Source of the DNA: Bacteroidota bacterium
GTDB taxonomy: Bacteria > Bacteroidota > Bacteroidia > Bacteroidales > VadinHA17
DNA: 64,000 nt
Direction: 5' to 3'
Assembly (NCBI GenBank): GCA_011050615.1
Contig: DRFJ01000055.1
Coordinates: 42,679-106,678 of the forward strand
Part shown: positions 9,075 to 20,645 of the stretch, piece by piece
Position numbering within the stretch: position 1 is the stretch's first letter
Layout of the letters: each line of letters opens with the position of its first letter
Made by a program: the position numbers and the translations under genes
Notes under the pieces: generated by a model
Seen by the model: only the letters and a program-made list of their open reading frames with translations
Database searches by the model: none
What the model was told of the DNA's origin: nothing

Positions 9075-11519
9075 ATGTACCATGTAATACTAATAGGCAT
9101 TGTTTTTTTAATTCTGTATTTCCTGACCCTGACCGCCAGTAAATTCAGAATAATCACTGTAAGGGGGCACAGGGCTTTCTGGAATACAATTCTTCTTATT
9201 ACCTTTCTCACAGCAGCTTCAGCAGGCATTTTCCTGGCCCTTCAGTCAAACTATAAATGGGAAATACAGTCAGTTGAAAAGATACTTAGCTGGCATGTGG
9301 AAGCTGGAATTGCCATGTCATTTACAGCATTTTTACATCTGACATGGAACCTGGGTTATTACATAAGAATAATTACCGGAGGCGGTGAAAAGAACAGCGT
9401 GCCTGTAAATTATGGAGTTAGTAAGGAGTTATTCTTCAATTACAGGATTATGCTTCTTATACTGGGTTTTATATCCGGTGCAGTCCAGGTCATTTTCCTC
9501 AGGGAGATCTTAAACCTGTCAGGTGGTTATGAAATAGCTACCGGTGCTGTTTTTGCGTTCTGGATAATTATTTCAGCATTTGGAGCCAGGATGGCCGGGA
9601 AAAGCAAAAATACAAATCTGGTAAGCTTGACGGCTGTCCTTCCCCTTGGAAGTATTATTAGCCTGGTTATTTTTATTGTTTTATCCAAAGTCATGATCGA
9701 AGAAGGGCTTACACCGGGAATTATTTATACTCTTATAATAACCGGCCTTTCATTAATCCCCTTCTGCTTCCTTTCCGGTTTCCTTTTTGTAAGACTTTCC
9801 TTCTGCGCCAGTCGTGAGACACAATTACTACCGGGCGACTCATTTGCACTGGAAACAACCGGCAGTATGATTGCGGGTATAATTGTAACTATTGTTACCG
9901 GAAATATTCTCGGCAATTTCCAGATACTGGCTGCAGCAATTATTTTATATTATATCGTTTATCTGATTGCAGGCAGATTCAGGTATTATAGAATACTGAC
10001 AGGCATTGCGGCATTGTGCCTGGTGGCCGTGATAATATTTAAACCCGATACCTTCGTCAGGAATATCCTGCTGGGCAGTGTCAAGGTTACCCGGAGTATT
10101 GATTCCAAATACGGCAATGTGGCAATCAGTGAATACGAGGGTTCAGGGAGTGTTTTCTATAATCACAGGCTTATAGATTATGAGCAGGATGAAAAGCAGA
10201 CAGAAGAAAATATTCATTATGCAATGCTACAGAGTGAGGCCCCTGAAGAAATACTTATTATCTCGGGAGGAGCCGATAAACATATAGGTGAAGTGCTTAA
10301 ATACCCCTCGGTCAAATCAATAAGCTATCTGGAGCGTGACCCCGTTTTGATTGCATGCACCAGGGACACAAGCATTAATTACACCAGTGCCGAAGTGGTA
10401 TTTGAAAATGATGATGCATTCAGTTATATACGGGGTAGCAGTAAAAAATATGACGTAATAATATCCCTGCTGGCTGAGCCGGAAAATATAGTTACAAACC
10501 GATTTTATACAAGAGAATATTTCCAGGCTATAAAAAGGATAATGTCAAAGGGCGGGATATTCATGCTTAAGGCAGGCGGATCAGGCACTTATTTAAGTGA
10601 TGAAGAAACCGGGTCCCTTTCAGCAATATATAATAGCCTGGTCGGGGTATTTTCAAATATTCTTCCCATAAAGGGAGAATCTCTTTACCTGATTTCTTCA
10701 GACAGCATGCTGAACGCAAACATACCTGATCTGGTAGCAGACCGGGGTATAGAAACCACTTATGTAAACAGCTATTATCTGAGCAGGCAGATTATAAAAT
10801 TTAATTCCGACCAGGTAGTAAGTATAATAGACAGTCTTATGCCGGGAAACATGCTGGACAAACCCAGGGCTGTCTTTTACAGGCAGAAGCATCAACTAAA
10901 AAAAGCCGGCAGGTACAGGATACCTTTTATAGCCGCTATCTGTGTTTTATTGCTTATTCCCTTCCTGACGGGAAACAACAGTTCCAGGACTATGTACAGT
11001 GCTGCTTTAAACCTTGCAGGTACGGAGTTACTGGCTCTTATCCTTATCCAGTCAACTGCAGGTAATTTCTACCAGCTTGCCGGTTTATTAATAGCTGTTG
11101 TTATGGCAGGGCTTGCCATTGGCAGTGCTTCAGAAATAAAAATAAGTCCGTGGTTAATAGAAATGATTCCCGTAATGCTTGGATTCCTGGCTATAATATT
11201 TGCCCTGGTATCGCCATTAATACTTGAAATACAGAGTGGTACAATACCAGTAATACTTTCATTACTAATTGTAATTATACCTGCCGTACTGGCCGGGTCC
11301 TATTACCGGAGGAAGACCGGAGAAGAGCTTAGTTCAAAGATTATTTCGGGCATTTACTTTGCTGATATGTGTGGAGCGGCCCTGGGTTTCATGATTATAG
11401 CAGGCATACTGGTACCCCTGTTTGGTATAAAATCGACTTTCTTTATTCTTGCTTTTTTTAATTTTGCCTCATATATTACAAACAGGGTAATAAGTGGTAT
11501 TGGGAATCTTGTTCAATAA
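9075..11519 (+). CDS. Polytopic membrane protein with degenerate spermidine synthase domain
   Basis: From ATG at 9075 the protein has 814 residues. An upstream in-frame ATG at 9006 would overlap the previous gene by 63 bases and is unlikely. The first 120 residues hold about three membrane helices, with histidines in SWHVEAGIAM and FLHLTWNLGYY spaced like a b-heme domain. A multi-helix transporter-like block with IFLREILNLSGGYE follows. Residues about 375-500 are a spermidine-synthase-like Rossmann domain (ISGGADKHIGEVLKYP, YLERDP). The C-terminus has five or six more helices. The catalytic Asp motif (DxxDP type) reads LLAEPEN at about 463, so aminopropyl transfer is doubtful. It sits between the two other AmmeMemoRadiSam components and is probably co-transcribed. 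Confidence 0.75.
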   Translation: MYHVILIGIVFLILYFLTLTASKFRIITVRGHRAFWNTILLITFLTAASAGIFLALQSNYKWEIQSVEKILSWHVEAGIAMSFTAFLHLTWNLGYYIRIITGGGEKNSVPVNYGVSKELFFNYRIMLLILGFISGAVQVIFLREILNLSGGYEIATGAVFAFWIIISAFGARMAGKSKNTNLVSLTAVLPLGSIISLVIFIVLSKVMIEEGLTPGIIYTLIITGLSLIPFCFLSGFLFVRLSFCASRETQLLPGDSFALETTGSMIAGIIVTIVTGNILGNFQILAAAIILYYIVYLIAGRFRYYRILTGIAALCLVAVIIFKPDTFVRNILLGSVKVTRSIDSKYGNVAISEYEGSGSVFYNHRLIDYEQDEKQTEENIHYAMLQSEAPEEILIISGGADKHIGEVLKYPSVKSISYLERDPVLIACTRDTSINYTSAEVVFENDDAFSYIRGSSKKYDVIISLLAEPENIVTNRFYTREYFQAIKRIMSKGGIFMLKAGGSGTYLSDEETGSLSAIYNSLVGVFSNILPIKGESLYLISSDSMLNANIPDLVADRGIETTYVNSYYLSRQIIKFNSDQVVSIIDSLMPGNMLDKPRAVFYRQKHQLKKAGRYRIPFIAAICVLLLIPFLTGNNSSRTMYSAALNLAGTELLALILIQSTAGNFYQLAGLLIAVVMAGLAIGSASEIKISPWLIEMIPVMLGFLAIIFALVSPLILEIQSGTIPVILSLLIVIIPAVLAGSYYRRKTGEELSSKIISGIYFADMCGAALGFMIIAGILVPLFGIKSTFFILAFFNFASYITNRVISGIGNLVQ

Positions 11520-11536
11520 AAAACACAAAAGAAGAC

Positions 11537-12649
11537 ATGAAGAAGCGTGAGTTTGTAAAAAACTGTCTTATGGGTGCCGGGGTTATTACTGCCTGCCCTG
11601 CACTATTGCATGGCAGCCCGTCCCGGCATGTAAAGGAGAGGAATTACAGGCTTGCCCTCTTCCAGGAAGAATCGGCTAAGGGCATTATGTGCAGGATATG
11701 TCCTAATGAATGTGTCTTAAAAGAGGGTGAGTTAAGTGAATGCCGGAACCGTATTGTGAGAAACGGCAAATTATATACCATGGCTTATGGTAATCCATGT
11801 GCCATCAATCTCGACCCGGTAGAGAAAAAGCCATTATATCATTTCATGCCTTCCACCATTACTTTCTCCATTGCTACGGCAGGATGTAACCTGGCTTGCC
11901 TGAACTGTCAGAACTGGACCATATCCCAGACAAGTCCAGATAAAACACGCAATTCAGATCTAATGCCAGGGAGCGTTATAAGCAATGCTCATAATTATCA
12001 GTGTAAATCAATATCCTATACTTACTCTGAACCAATCACTTTCTACGAATATGTATTTGATTCAGCAACACTGGCCAGGCAATCAGGACTGAGGAATATC
12101 CTTGTTTCAAACGGTTATATAAACACCGAACCTCTCCTTAAGCTCAGCAGTGTGATAGATGCTGCAAATATTGATCTTAAATCGTTCAATGATAAAACCT
12201 ACATTAAACTTACCGGCGGAAAGCTTGAGCCTGTACTTGAAACCCTGAAAATATTAAAAGAAGAGCAAGTCTGGCTTGAAATTACCAACCTGGTAGTTCC
12301 CGAATGGACAGATAAAATGGATGAGATAAGGGAAATGTGTAAATGGCTGTACTCAAACGGTTTCAGTGACACCCCTCTTCATTTCAGCAGGTTTACTCCT
12401 ATGTACAAGCTCGAACAGCTTCCCCCCACACCGGTAAGTATTCTCAACAGGGCATGGGAAATTGCCAGGGAAGAAGGCATTAACCATGTATATATAGGCA
12501 ACGTACCCGGTACTCATGCATGTGACACCTTTTGTGATAAATGCGGAGAGAAAGTTGTTGAACGAAGAGGATATACCATTACGGCCAACAATATAGAAAA
12601 TGGCAGATGCAAATTCTGCAATTCCGTAATTAGCGGAGTGTGGGAGTAA
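11537..12649 (+). CDS. AmmeMemoRadiSam system radical SAM enzyme with export-type leader
   Basis: A 370-residue radical SAM protein of the AmmeMemoRadiSam family, related to pyruvate formate-lyase activases. The [4Fe-4S]-SAM motif is C117-x3-C121-x2-C124 (CNLACLNC). An N-terminal Cys pair (CRICPNEC) and a C-terminal set (CDTFCDKCGEK, CKFC) could bind further clusters or zinc. Residues 1-26 read MKKREFVKNCLMGAGVITAC and onward: a basic KRxFV motif, a hydrophobic stretch and ITAC, which resembles a Tat signal with a lipobox. Export of a radical SAM enzyme would be surprising, so the leader could instead be a membrane anchor. It lies 17 bases after the membrane protein and completes the cluster. 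Confidence 0.88.
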   Translation: MKKREFVKNCLMGAGVITACPALLHGSPSRHVKERNYRLALFQEESAKGIMCRICPNECVLKEGELSECRNRIVRNGKLYTMAYGNPCAINLDPVEKKPLYHFMPSTITFSIATAGCNLACLNCQNWTISQTSPDKTRNSDLMPGSVISNAHNYQCKSISYTYSEPITFYEYVFDSATLARQSGLRNILVSNGYINTEPLLKLSSVIDAANIDLKSFNDKTYIKLTGGKLEPVLETLKILKEEQVWLEITNLVVPEWTDKMDEIREMCKWLYSNGFSDTPLHFSRFTPMYKLEQLPPTPVSILNRAWEIAREEGINHVYIGNVPGTHACDTFCDKCGEKVVERRGYTITANNIENGRCKFCNSVISGVWE

Positions 12650-12667
12650 TATCTAACCTAATTATAA

Positions 12668-14683
<2,016 letters not shown>

Positions 14684-14726
14684 GTTTCAGAATATATATT
14701 CTTCAAAAATCGATTAGGTTTGCATA

Positions 14727-15278
14727 ATGGAACGTTGTAAAGTGATAAGGCTATTAATTGGCAGGCTCATACTAAAGCAGCGTCTTAAAAGAGTAAGGCG
14801 CCAGAAGAAATTCAATAATCTCCGTAATGCACACAAAATAGGAATAGTATGGGATGGTACCAATACAGACGATTTTGAAGCTGTTTCAGCCTTCTACCAG
14901 GATATGCTTAAAATAAATATTCAGGTTGATATAGTTTGTTACTATCCAAAAACCATCCTCCCTGATAAATATACGGCAATTCGGTACCTGACATGCATAA
15001 AAAAAACAGATCTGAATTTTTTCTGCATACCCGGATCAGATGACATTGACGAATTTATTAATACTCCCTATGAGATTCTGATTGACGTAAATAACAATAA
15101 TCATTTCCCCCTTAAATTCATCTCGCTCTTGTCCAGGGCTGAATTCAAGGTAGGCCCGGGAAATTCTGATTACAAGGATAAATTAGATATGACCATCAAT
15201 ATAAACAGGAAGAATGACCTTGTCTATTATCTGCAACAGGTTAAATTATACCTCGAGATGATTAATACCAGTAAATGA
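14727..15278 (+). CDS. Conserved Bacteroidota hypothetical protein (DUF6913-like)
   Basis: A 183-residue protein with a strongly basic first 35 residues (RLILKQRLKRVRRQKKFNN), then a compact alpha/beta region including GIVWDGTNTDDFEAV, DLNFFCIPGSDDIDEFI and FISLLSRAEFKVGPG. No signal peptide, helix pair or metal site is evident. It resembles a Bacteroidota family often found beside dapA. I recall it as DUF6913 but could not verify that. It lies 43 bases after ligA and 12 before dapA. Function unknown. Confidence 0.7.
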   Translation: MERCKVIRLLIGRLILKQRLKRVRRQKKFNNLRNAHKIGIVWDGTNTDDFEAVSAFYQDMLKINIQVDIVCYYPKTILPDKYTAIRYLTCIKKTDLNFFCIPGSDDIDEFINTPYEILIDVNNNNHFPLKFISLLSRAEFKVGPGNSDYKDKLDMTININRKNDLVYYLQQVKLYLEMINTSK

Positions 15279-15290
15279 AAATATAAATGA

Positions 15291-16193
15291 ATGTTCACTA
15301 TGAAGCAATTCGAAGGCCTTGGTGTAGCCATGATAACACCTTTCAAGTCGGACAGGAGTGTTGATTTTAAAGCATTGGAAGTTATTACCAATCACATTAT
15401 TGACAATGGTTGTGATTACCTTGTTGTTATGGGCACAACAAGTGAGACAGTGACCCTTAACCAGGAGGAAAGGGAGGCTGTCACCTCCTATATCAAAGAA
15501 ATAAATAACGGAAGGTTACCTGTTGTACTTGGTATGGGCGGCAATAATACCCAGCACTTAACCGATACAATTAAGCGAACTGATTTTGAAGGCATAGATG
15601 GTATTCTTTCTGTGGCACCATACTACAATAAACCGGGTCAGAAAGGGCTTATGCTGCATTTTAAAGAGATTTCCATGGTATCACCAGTACCTGTTATTCT
15701 GTATAATGTACCGGGCAGAACCAGCAGTAATATTGACGCTGAAACATGTCTTGAACTGGCCTGGGGTTTTGATAACATTGTAGGGATAAAGGAAGCATCC
15801 GGCAATATGGCCCAGGTCATGAAAATAATAAAGGACAAGCCCGATAAATTCCTTGTAATCTCAGGTGATGACCTGATAGCATTACCCATTATCACCCTTG
15901 GGGGATCAGGAGTAATTTCAGTTCTTGGAAATGCTTTTCCCTCTGAGTGGAAAGAGATGATAAGCCTTGCCCTTAAATCTGATCTCGGCAGTGCACGTGA
16001 GCTTCATTACAAATACACTGAACTTATTGATCTCCTCTTTATTGATGGCAATCCGGCTGGCATCAAGTCTGTAATGAACAGCCTGGGGCTGTGTCAGAAC
16101 TACCTTCGTCTTCCCCTGACGGCCGTATCCAGACAGACAGGCATAAAGATAAATACGACTCTTGAGGATCTTAAGCTAAAAGCTACTGTTTAG
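15291..16193 (+). CDS. dapA: 4-hydroxy-tetrahydrodipicolinate synthase DapA
   Basis: A 300-residue TIM-barrel lyase that condenses pyruvate with aspartate semialdehyde, the first step of lysine and diaminopimelate synthesis. Signatures are [13 protein letters not shown], the active-site Tyr in [10 protein letters not shown] and the Schiff-base Lys in GIKEASGN. The start may be this ATG or the one three codons later ([11 protein letters not shown], 15300), which fits family alignments slightly better. Its stop overlaps secA by four bases, tail to tail. Confidence 0.96.
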   Translation: MFTMKQFEGLGVAMITPFKSDRSVDFKALEVITNHIIDNGCDYLVVMGTTSETVTLNQEEREAVTSYIKEINNGRLPVVLGMGGNNTQHLTDTIKRTDFEGIDGILSVAPYYNKPGQKGLMLHFKEISMVSPVPVILYNVPGRTSSNIDAETCLELAWGFDNIVGIKEASGNMAQVMKIIKDKPDKFLVISGDDLIALPIITLGGSGVISVLGNAFPSEWKEMISLALKSDLGSARELHYKYTELIDLLFIDGNPAGIKSVMNSLGLCQNYLRLPLTAVSRQTGIKINTTLEDLKLKATV

Positions 16194-19100
16194 ACTCCTT
16201 TCTGTGCCTGTTGTGGAGGACCTGTACTGATCCTTCCGTGGCAGTGCTTATATTTTTTGCCGCTGCCGCAGGGGCACGGATCATTTCTTCCCACCTTTTT
16301 TTCCACCCTCACCGGTTCGGCTTTCTGTGGCCTGTCGGGCTGTCCCCCTCCTCCTGAAGTATCGCTGTATGATGAATAATCACTCTTCGAGGCCCTGTAC
16401 CTGCTCATATCCGTTCTTCGTCTCCGTTCAGCCTCACGTACCTGGTCAGGATCGGGGCTGGGTATATGTCCCTTCATCAAAGTGGATATAACACTTTTGT
16501 TTATCCTTTCAATCATGGACTTAAACAGCTCGAACGACTCAAATTTATAAATCAGCAGCGGGTCCTTCTGTTCGTATGTTGCATTCTGGACTGACTGCTT
16601 GAGTTCATCCATTTCTCTCAGGTGTTCCTTCCAGAGCTCATCAATGGTAGCCAGCACCACTGTTTTCTCATAAGACCTGGCCAGTTCTTTCCCGTCTGAT
16701 TCAACCGTTGCTTTAAGGTTTGTAATAACCTGGTATACTTTAGTTCCGTCTGATATAGGCACAACAACATTTTCATATACATGTGCCTGTCGCTCATACA
16801 CATTCTTTATCACGGGATAGGCTTCCGATGATATTTTCTCGACTTTTCTCCTGTATGTATCAATAACATTCCTGTTTAACATCTCAATCAGTTCATCAGC
16901 ATTTATTTTCAGGAATGCTTTTTCATCCACCGGTGATTCCATTGAGAATGATCTCAGGAGATCGATGCTGAAATTTTCATAATCTGCTTCGGGAAGGTAG
17001 GTATTGACTATACTTTCGGAAACATCATACATCATATTAGCTATATCAACACTAAGCCTGCTGCCCTGCAATGCATGCCTTCGCCTTTTATATATCACCT
17101 CCCTCTGGCTGTTCATTACATCATCATATTCAAGCAGTCTTTTACGTATACCGAAATTATTTTCTTCAACTTTTTTCTGCGCCCTTTCAATTGATTTGGA
17201 GATCATCTGGTGTTGAATCATCTCCCCTTCACGCAAACCAAGGCGGTCCATAACACCTGCTATCCTCTCTGATCCGAAGAGTCTCATCAGGTCATCTTCC
17301 AGTGAGACATAGAATTGCGATGAGCCCGGATCGCCCTGCCTGCCTGCCCTTCCCCTGAGCTGACGGTCAACACGTCGTGATTCATGTCTTTCAGTACCTA
17401 TTATAGCCAGGCCACCTGCTTTTTTCACACCTGGGGTCAATTTAATATCTGTACCACGACCGGCCATATTGGTAGCTATGGTGACAGCTCCTTCCTTACC
17501 TGCTTCAGCTACTATTTCAGCTTCACGGGCGTGAAGTTTGGCATTCAGGACATTATGCTTGATGCCCTTCATATTGAGCATCCTGCTCAGCAATTCAGAT
17601 ATTTCAACCGAGGTTGTACCTACCAGTACCGGTCTTTTCTTACTGTTCAGATCAAGTATTTCATCTATGGCGGCATTATATTTTTCCCTCTTGGTTTTAT
17701 AAACCATATCATCCATATCGTTCCTTATGACAGGCACGTTTGTAGGGATAACCATCACATCCAGCTTATATATATCCCAGAATTCACCTGCTTCGGTTTC
17801 AGCGGTACCGGTCATGCCAGCCAGTTTATTGTACATCCTGAAATAGTTCTGGAGGGTTATTGTAGCAAAGGTCTGGGTAGCGGCTTCAACCTTAACCCGT
17901 TCTTTTGCTTCTATTGCCTGATGCAGTCCATCGGAGTACCTGCGGCCTTCCATTATTCGTCCGGTCTGCTCATCAACAATTTTGACCTTATTGTCGATTA
18001 CTACATATTCAACATCAATTTCAAAGAGTGTATATGCCTTGAGCAGCTGGTTCATGGTATGCACACGCTCCGATTTAACTGAAAAATCCTGCAGTAATTC
18101 ATCCTTGGCCTTAAATTTTTCTTTTTCTGAAAGTTCAGACCTCTCTATCTCGGCAATTTCGGCACCCACATCAGGAAGCACAAAGAAGCTGGCATCTTCC
18201 ACCGAAGTAGAGATCAGGTCAATACCATTTTCGGTAAGTTCTATGGAATTGTTTTTTTCGTCAATGATAAAATAAAGGGGATCAGTCACCTTGGGCATTT
18301 CCTTGCTGTTATTCTGCATATAGAAATTCTCTGTCTTCAGTAACAGGGATTTTATGCCTCCCTCACTGAGGTATTTTATCAAAGCGCTGTTTTTCGGCAG
18401 GCCTTTATATGCCCGCAGCAGTAAAAGTCCGCCTTCATCGGTATTGTCTTCCTTAATCAGTCTTTTGGCATCAGCAAGAAGCTGTGTCACAAGTTTTTTC
18501 TGGGCACTGACAAGTTTTTCAACCCTGGGTTTAAGTTCGTCAAATTGCTGGGTATCGCTTTTGGCTGTCGGGCCTGATATTATCAGGGGGGTACGTGCAT
18601 CATCTATCAGAACAGAGTCGACCTCGTCAACAATGGCATAATTATGTTTTCTCTGTACCAGGTCTTCAGGATTGATTGCCATATTATCCCTCAGGTAATC
18701 AAAGCCGAATTCATTATTTGTACCGAAGGTAACATCGGCCAGGTAAGCCTTGCGGCGGGCCGGAGAGTTTGGTTCATGCTTATCGATGCAATCCACCGAA
18801 AGTCCGTGAAACTCATAAATAGGTCCCATCCATTCAGCATCACGTCGTGCCAGATAGTCATTAACGGTAACCACATGCACTCCCCTGCCTGTTAGTGCAT
18901 TTAAGAATACCGGCAGGGTAGCCACAAGAGTTTTACCTTCACCTGTAGCCATTTCGGCAATTTTACCTTTATGCAGGGCAACCCCGCCTATTAGCTGAAC
19001 ATCGTAGTGGACCATGTCCCACTGTATCTCATTACCCCCTGCAATCCACCTGTTTTTCCAGTAAGCCTTGTCCTTTTTAATTTCAATACTTTCTCTTCTG

Positions 19101-19525
19101 GCAGCAAGATCCCTGTCGAAATCAGTTGCTGTGACCTCGATCACTTCATTCTCCTTAAAGCGTTTTGCCGTTTCTTTTACAAGGGCAAAAGCTTCGGGCA
19201 GCAATTCATCAAGGAAGTTTTCAAGTTTGCCATCAATTTTCTCCTCAATCTTATCTATCTCATCGAAGATAGCTTCTTTGGCAATAATGTCATCTTCAGC
19301 AGCAGCCTTATCTTTAAGCGCCCTTATCTGATCCTCTTCCTCCTTTATTGAATCTTTTACCCTTTGTTTGAGCTTCCCGGACATTGAACGCAATTCGTCA
19401 TTGCTTAAGGAGCCAAGCTTTTCGAATTCAAGCATGACCCTGTCAACGAAAGGCGACACCTCCTTTAAATCGCGCTCATATTTATTACCGAGAAATACTC
19501 CCAGTACCTTATTTAATACGTTCAT
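16190..19525 (-). CDS. secA: Preprotein translocase ATPase SecA
   Basis: A 1111-residue motor that drives unfolded preproteins through SecYEG. Seen in order are the Walker A segment [39 protein letters not shown], the preprotein cross-linking domain, [14 protein letters not shown], the [20 protein letters not shown] helicase motif and the C-terminal zinc-binding SEC-C motif ([18 protein letters not shown]). The protein is about 200 residues longer than E. coli SecA because of insertions in the first half, which is usual in Bacteroidota. A TAATTTTG box on the minus strand (plus 19590-19597) may be its -7 element. Confidence 0.98.
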   Translation of the reverse strand: MNVLNKVLGVFLGNKYERDLKEVSPFVDRVMLEFEKLGSLSNDELRSMSGKLKQRVKDSIKEEEDQIRALKDKAAAEDDIIAKEAIFDEIDKIEEKIDGKLENFLDELLPEAFALVKETAKRFKENEVIEVTATDFDRDLAARRESIEIKKDKAYWKNRWIAGGNEIQWDMVHYDVQLIGGVALHKGKIAEMATGEGKTLVATLPVFLNALTGRGVHVVTVNDYLARRDAEWMGPIYEFHGLSVDCIDKHEPNSPARRKAYLADVTFGTNNEFGFDYLRDNMAINPEDLVQRKHNYAIVDEVDSVLIDDARTPLIISGPTAKSDTQQFDELKPRVEKLVSAQKKLVTQLLADAKRLIKEDNTDEGGLLLLRAYKGLPKNSALIKYLSEGGIKSLLLKTENFYMQNNSKEMPKVTDPLYFIIDEKNNSIELTENGIDLISTSVEDASFFVLPDVGAEIAEIERSELSEKEKFKAKDELLQDFSVKSERVHTMNQLLKAYTLFEIDVEYVVIDNKVKIVDEQTGRIMEGRRYSDGLHQAIEAKERVKVEAATQTFATITLQNYFRMYNKLAGMTGTAETEAGEFWDIYKLDVMVIPTNVPVIRNDMDDMVYKTKREKYNAAIDEILDLNSKKRPVLVGTTSVEISELLSRMLNMKGIKHNVLNAKLHAREAEIVAEAGKEGAVTIATNMAGRGTDIKLTPGVKKAGGLAIIGTERHESRRVDRQLRGRAGRQGDPGSSQFYVSLEDDLMRLFGSERIAGVMDRLGLREGEMIQHQMISKSIERAQKKVEENNFGIRKRLLEYDDVMNSQREVIYKRRRHALQGSRLSVDIANMMYDVSESIVNTYLPEADYENFSIDLLRSFSMESPVDEKAFLKINADELIEMLNRNVIDTYRRKVEKISSEAYPVIKNVYERQAHVYENVVVPISDGTKVYQVITNLKATVESDGKELARSYEKTVVLATIDELWKEHLREMDELKQSVQNATYEQKDPLLIYKFESFELFKSMIERINKSVISTLMKGHIPSPDPDQVREAERRRRTDMSRYRASKSDYSSYSDTSGGGGQPDRPQKAEPVRVEKKVGRNDPCPCGSGKKYKHCHGRISTGPPQQAQKGV

Positions 19526-19589
19526 CTTATTTTACCAATCATTAATTGCTATTCTTTACTCCTTGATATAAAAATCAAAGAATAAAGAA

Positions 19590-19597
19590 CAAAATTA
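19590..19597 (-). promoter_or_regulatory. Candidate -7 box for secA
   Basis: The minus strand reads TAATTTTG, matching TAnnTTTG, 64 bases before the secA start. No -33 TTG is seen at the expected distance. Confidence 0.3.
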
Positions 19598-19674
19598 AGG
19601 TCTTTTTCCCGATAATAAAAGGAAAGGCTAAGTGGAATGTTGTCTTATTGCTGAGGCCCTGGTAAAATCCAGCT

Positions 19675-20175
19675 TTATTCTCCGCCCTTTTCAGTTCGCA
19701 TAGACATTATATCCCTATCGAACATATAAAGGTTATGGTCACCTACCAGATCCAGCTTATCGATGATGGCCTGTACTGAACTCTCTTCCTCAACCTGCTC
19801 TGAAACAAACCATTGCAGCCAGTTATTAGTAGAATAATCCTTCTCCTTTTCCGTTTCAGCGACGATCTCATTTATGCTGCCGGTAATATATTGCTCATGT
19901 TCCAGAACCTGGTCAAACATAATTTTCAAGCCTTCAAATTCTGCTGGTGGCCTGTCGAACGATGGAATAATAGCTTTACCGCTCTTTTTGTTAATATACC
20001 TTATTATTTTAAGCATATGCATCTTTTCTTCTTCAGCCTGGGCATAAAGCCATTCTGCAACCCCGGCATATCCCCTGGTCTCGGCCCACGAAGCCATTGA
20101 CAGATACAGGATGGAACTGTATCCTTCCCTTTCTATCTGCCTGTTAAGCAGATCTTCAACAGATTTTTTAAGCAT
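19675..20175 (-). CDS. ftnA: Non-heme ferritin
   Basis: An iron-storage protein of about 166 residues that oxidises and stores Fe in a 24-mer. Ferroxidase ligands appear in REGYSSILYLSMASWAE and QAEEEKMHMLKI (ExxH), and again in EHEQYITGSINEIV and EQVEEESSVQ. The start at 20175 (MLKKSVEDLL) matches family N-termini. An upstream ATG at 20190 would add five residues. The gene stands alone between secA and the two-component pair, with no visible Fur or Dps-type site. The 149-base gap on its 3' side shows nothing else. Confidence 0.93.
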   Translation of the reverse strand: MLKKSVEDLLNRQIEREGYSSILYLSMASWAETRGYAGVAEWLYAQAEEEKMHMLKIIRYINKKSGKAIIPSFDRPPAEFEGLKIMFDQVLEHEQYITGSINEIVAETEKEKDYSTNNWLQWFVSEQVEEESSVQAIIDKLDLVGDHNLYMFDRDIMSMRTEKGGE

Positions 20176-20264
20176 TTTATGTAGTTTCAAAAAGGTTAAT
20201 AAATCAACTATTAAATAAACAACTTCTTCCTCTGAAAGTTCATTAATGCCTCATTCATCCGGCA

Positions 20265-20633
20265 TTATCGCACAGCCAGTCTCTCAACTTCCTCAATAAA
20301 GCTTTTCAGGTTAAAAGGTTTCGGAAAAACTGCATCGGCGCCAAGTGTTTTTGCAACATCAAGGTAATTTGAGGGACCTATTTTACCACCCCCGGAAATG
20401 GCAATTATTTTTATCTCCGGTTGTACCTTCCTGAGTTCCATGATAAGTCCAATGCCATCCTGCTCAGGCATCAGGAGATCTGTGATAACCAGATCAGTAG
20501 CCGATGACTTGAATTTGCTTAATGCTTCCCTTCCGTTTGATGCTTCAATTATATAATGTCTTCTTTTTTCCAGAGCATCCTTAAGCATTGTTCTGAGATC
20601 ATCATTATCTTCAACAAGTAATATTCCTGCCAC
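20265..20633 (-). CDS. Single-domain response regulator
   Basis: A 122-residue stand-alone receiver (CheY-like) domain with no output domain. The acidic pair VEDND, the phospho-acceptor Asp in DLVITDLLMP, the Ser in AISGG and the Lys in FPKPF are all present. The start is GTG at 20633. It sits 12 bases after the sensor kinase gene and is almost certainly its partner. Because it has no DNA-binding part, it may signal by protein contact or pass phosphate on in a relay. Confidence 0.9.
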   Translation of the reverse strand: MAGILLVEDNDDLRTMLKDALEKRRHYIIEASNGREALSKFKSSATDLVITDLLMPEQDGIGLIMELRKVQPEIKIIAISGGGKIGPSNYLDVAKTLGADAVFPKPFNLKSFIEEVERLAVR

Positions 20634-20645
20634 TGCACAATGGTA

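Noticed and set aside
17384..18082. 232-codon open frame on the plus strand inside secA
   Set aside because: It lies wholly antisense to a certain gene, has no recognisable domain and is rich in Phe, Tyr and Ile as expected for a shadow frame.
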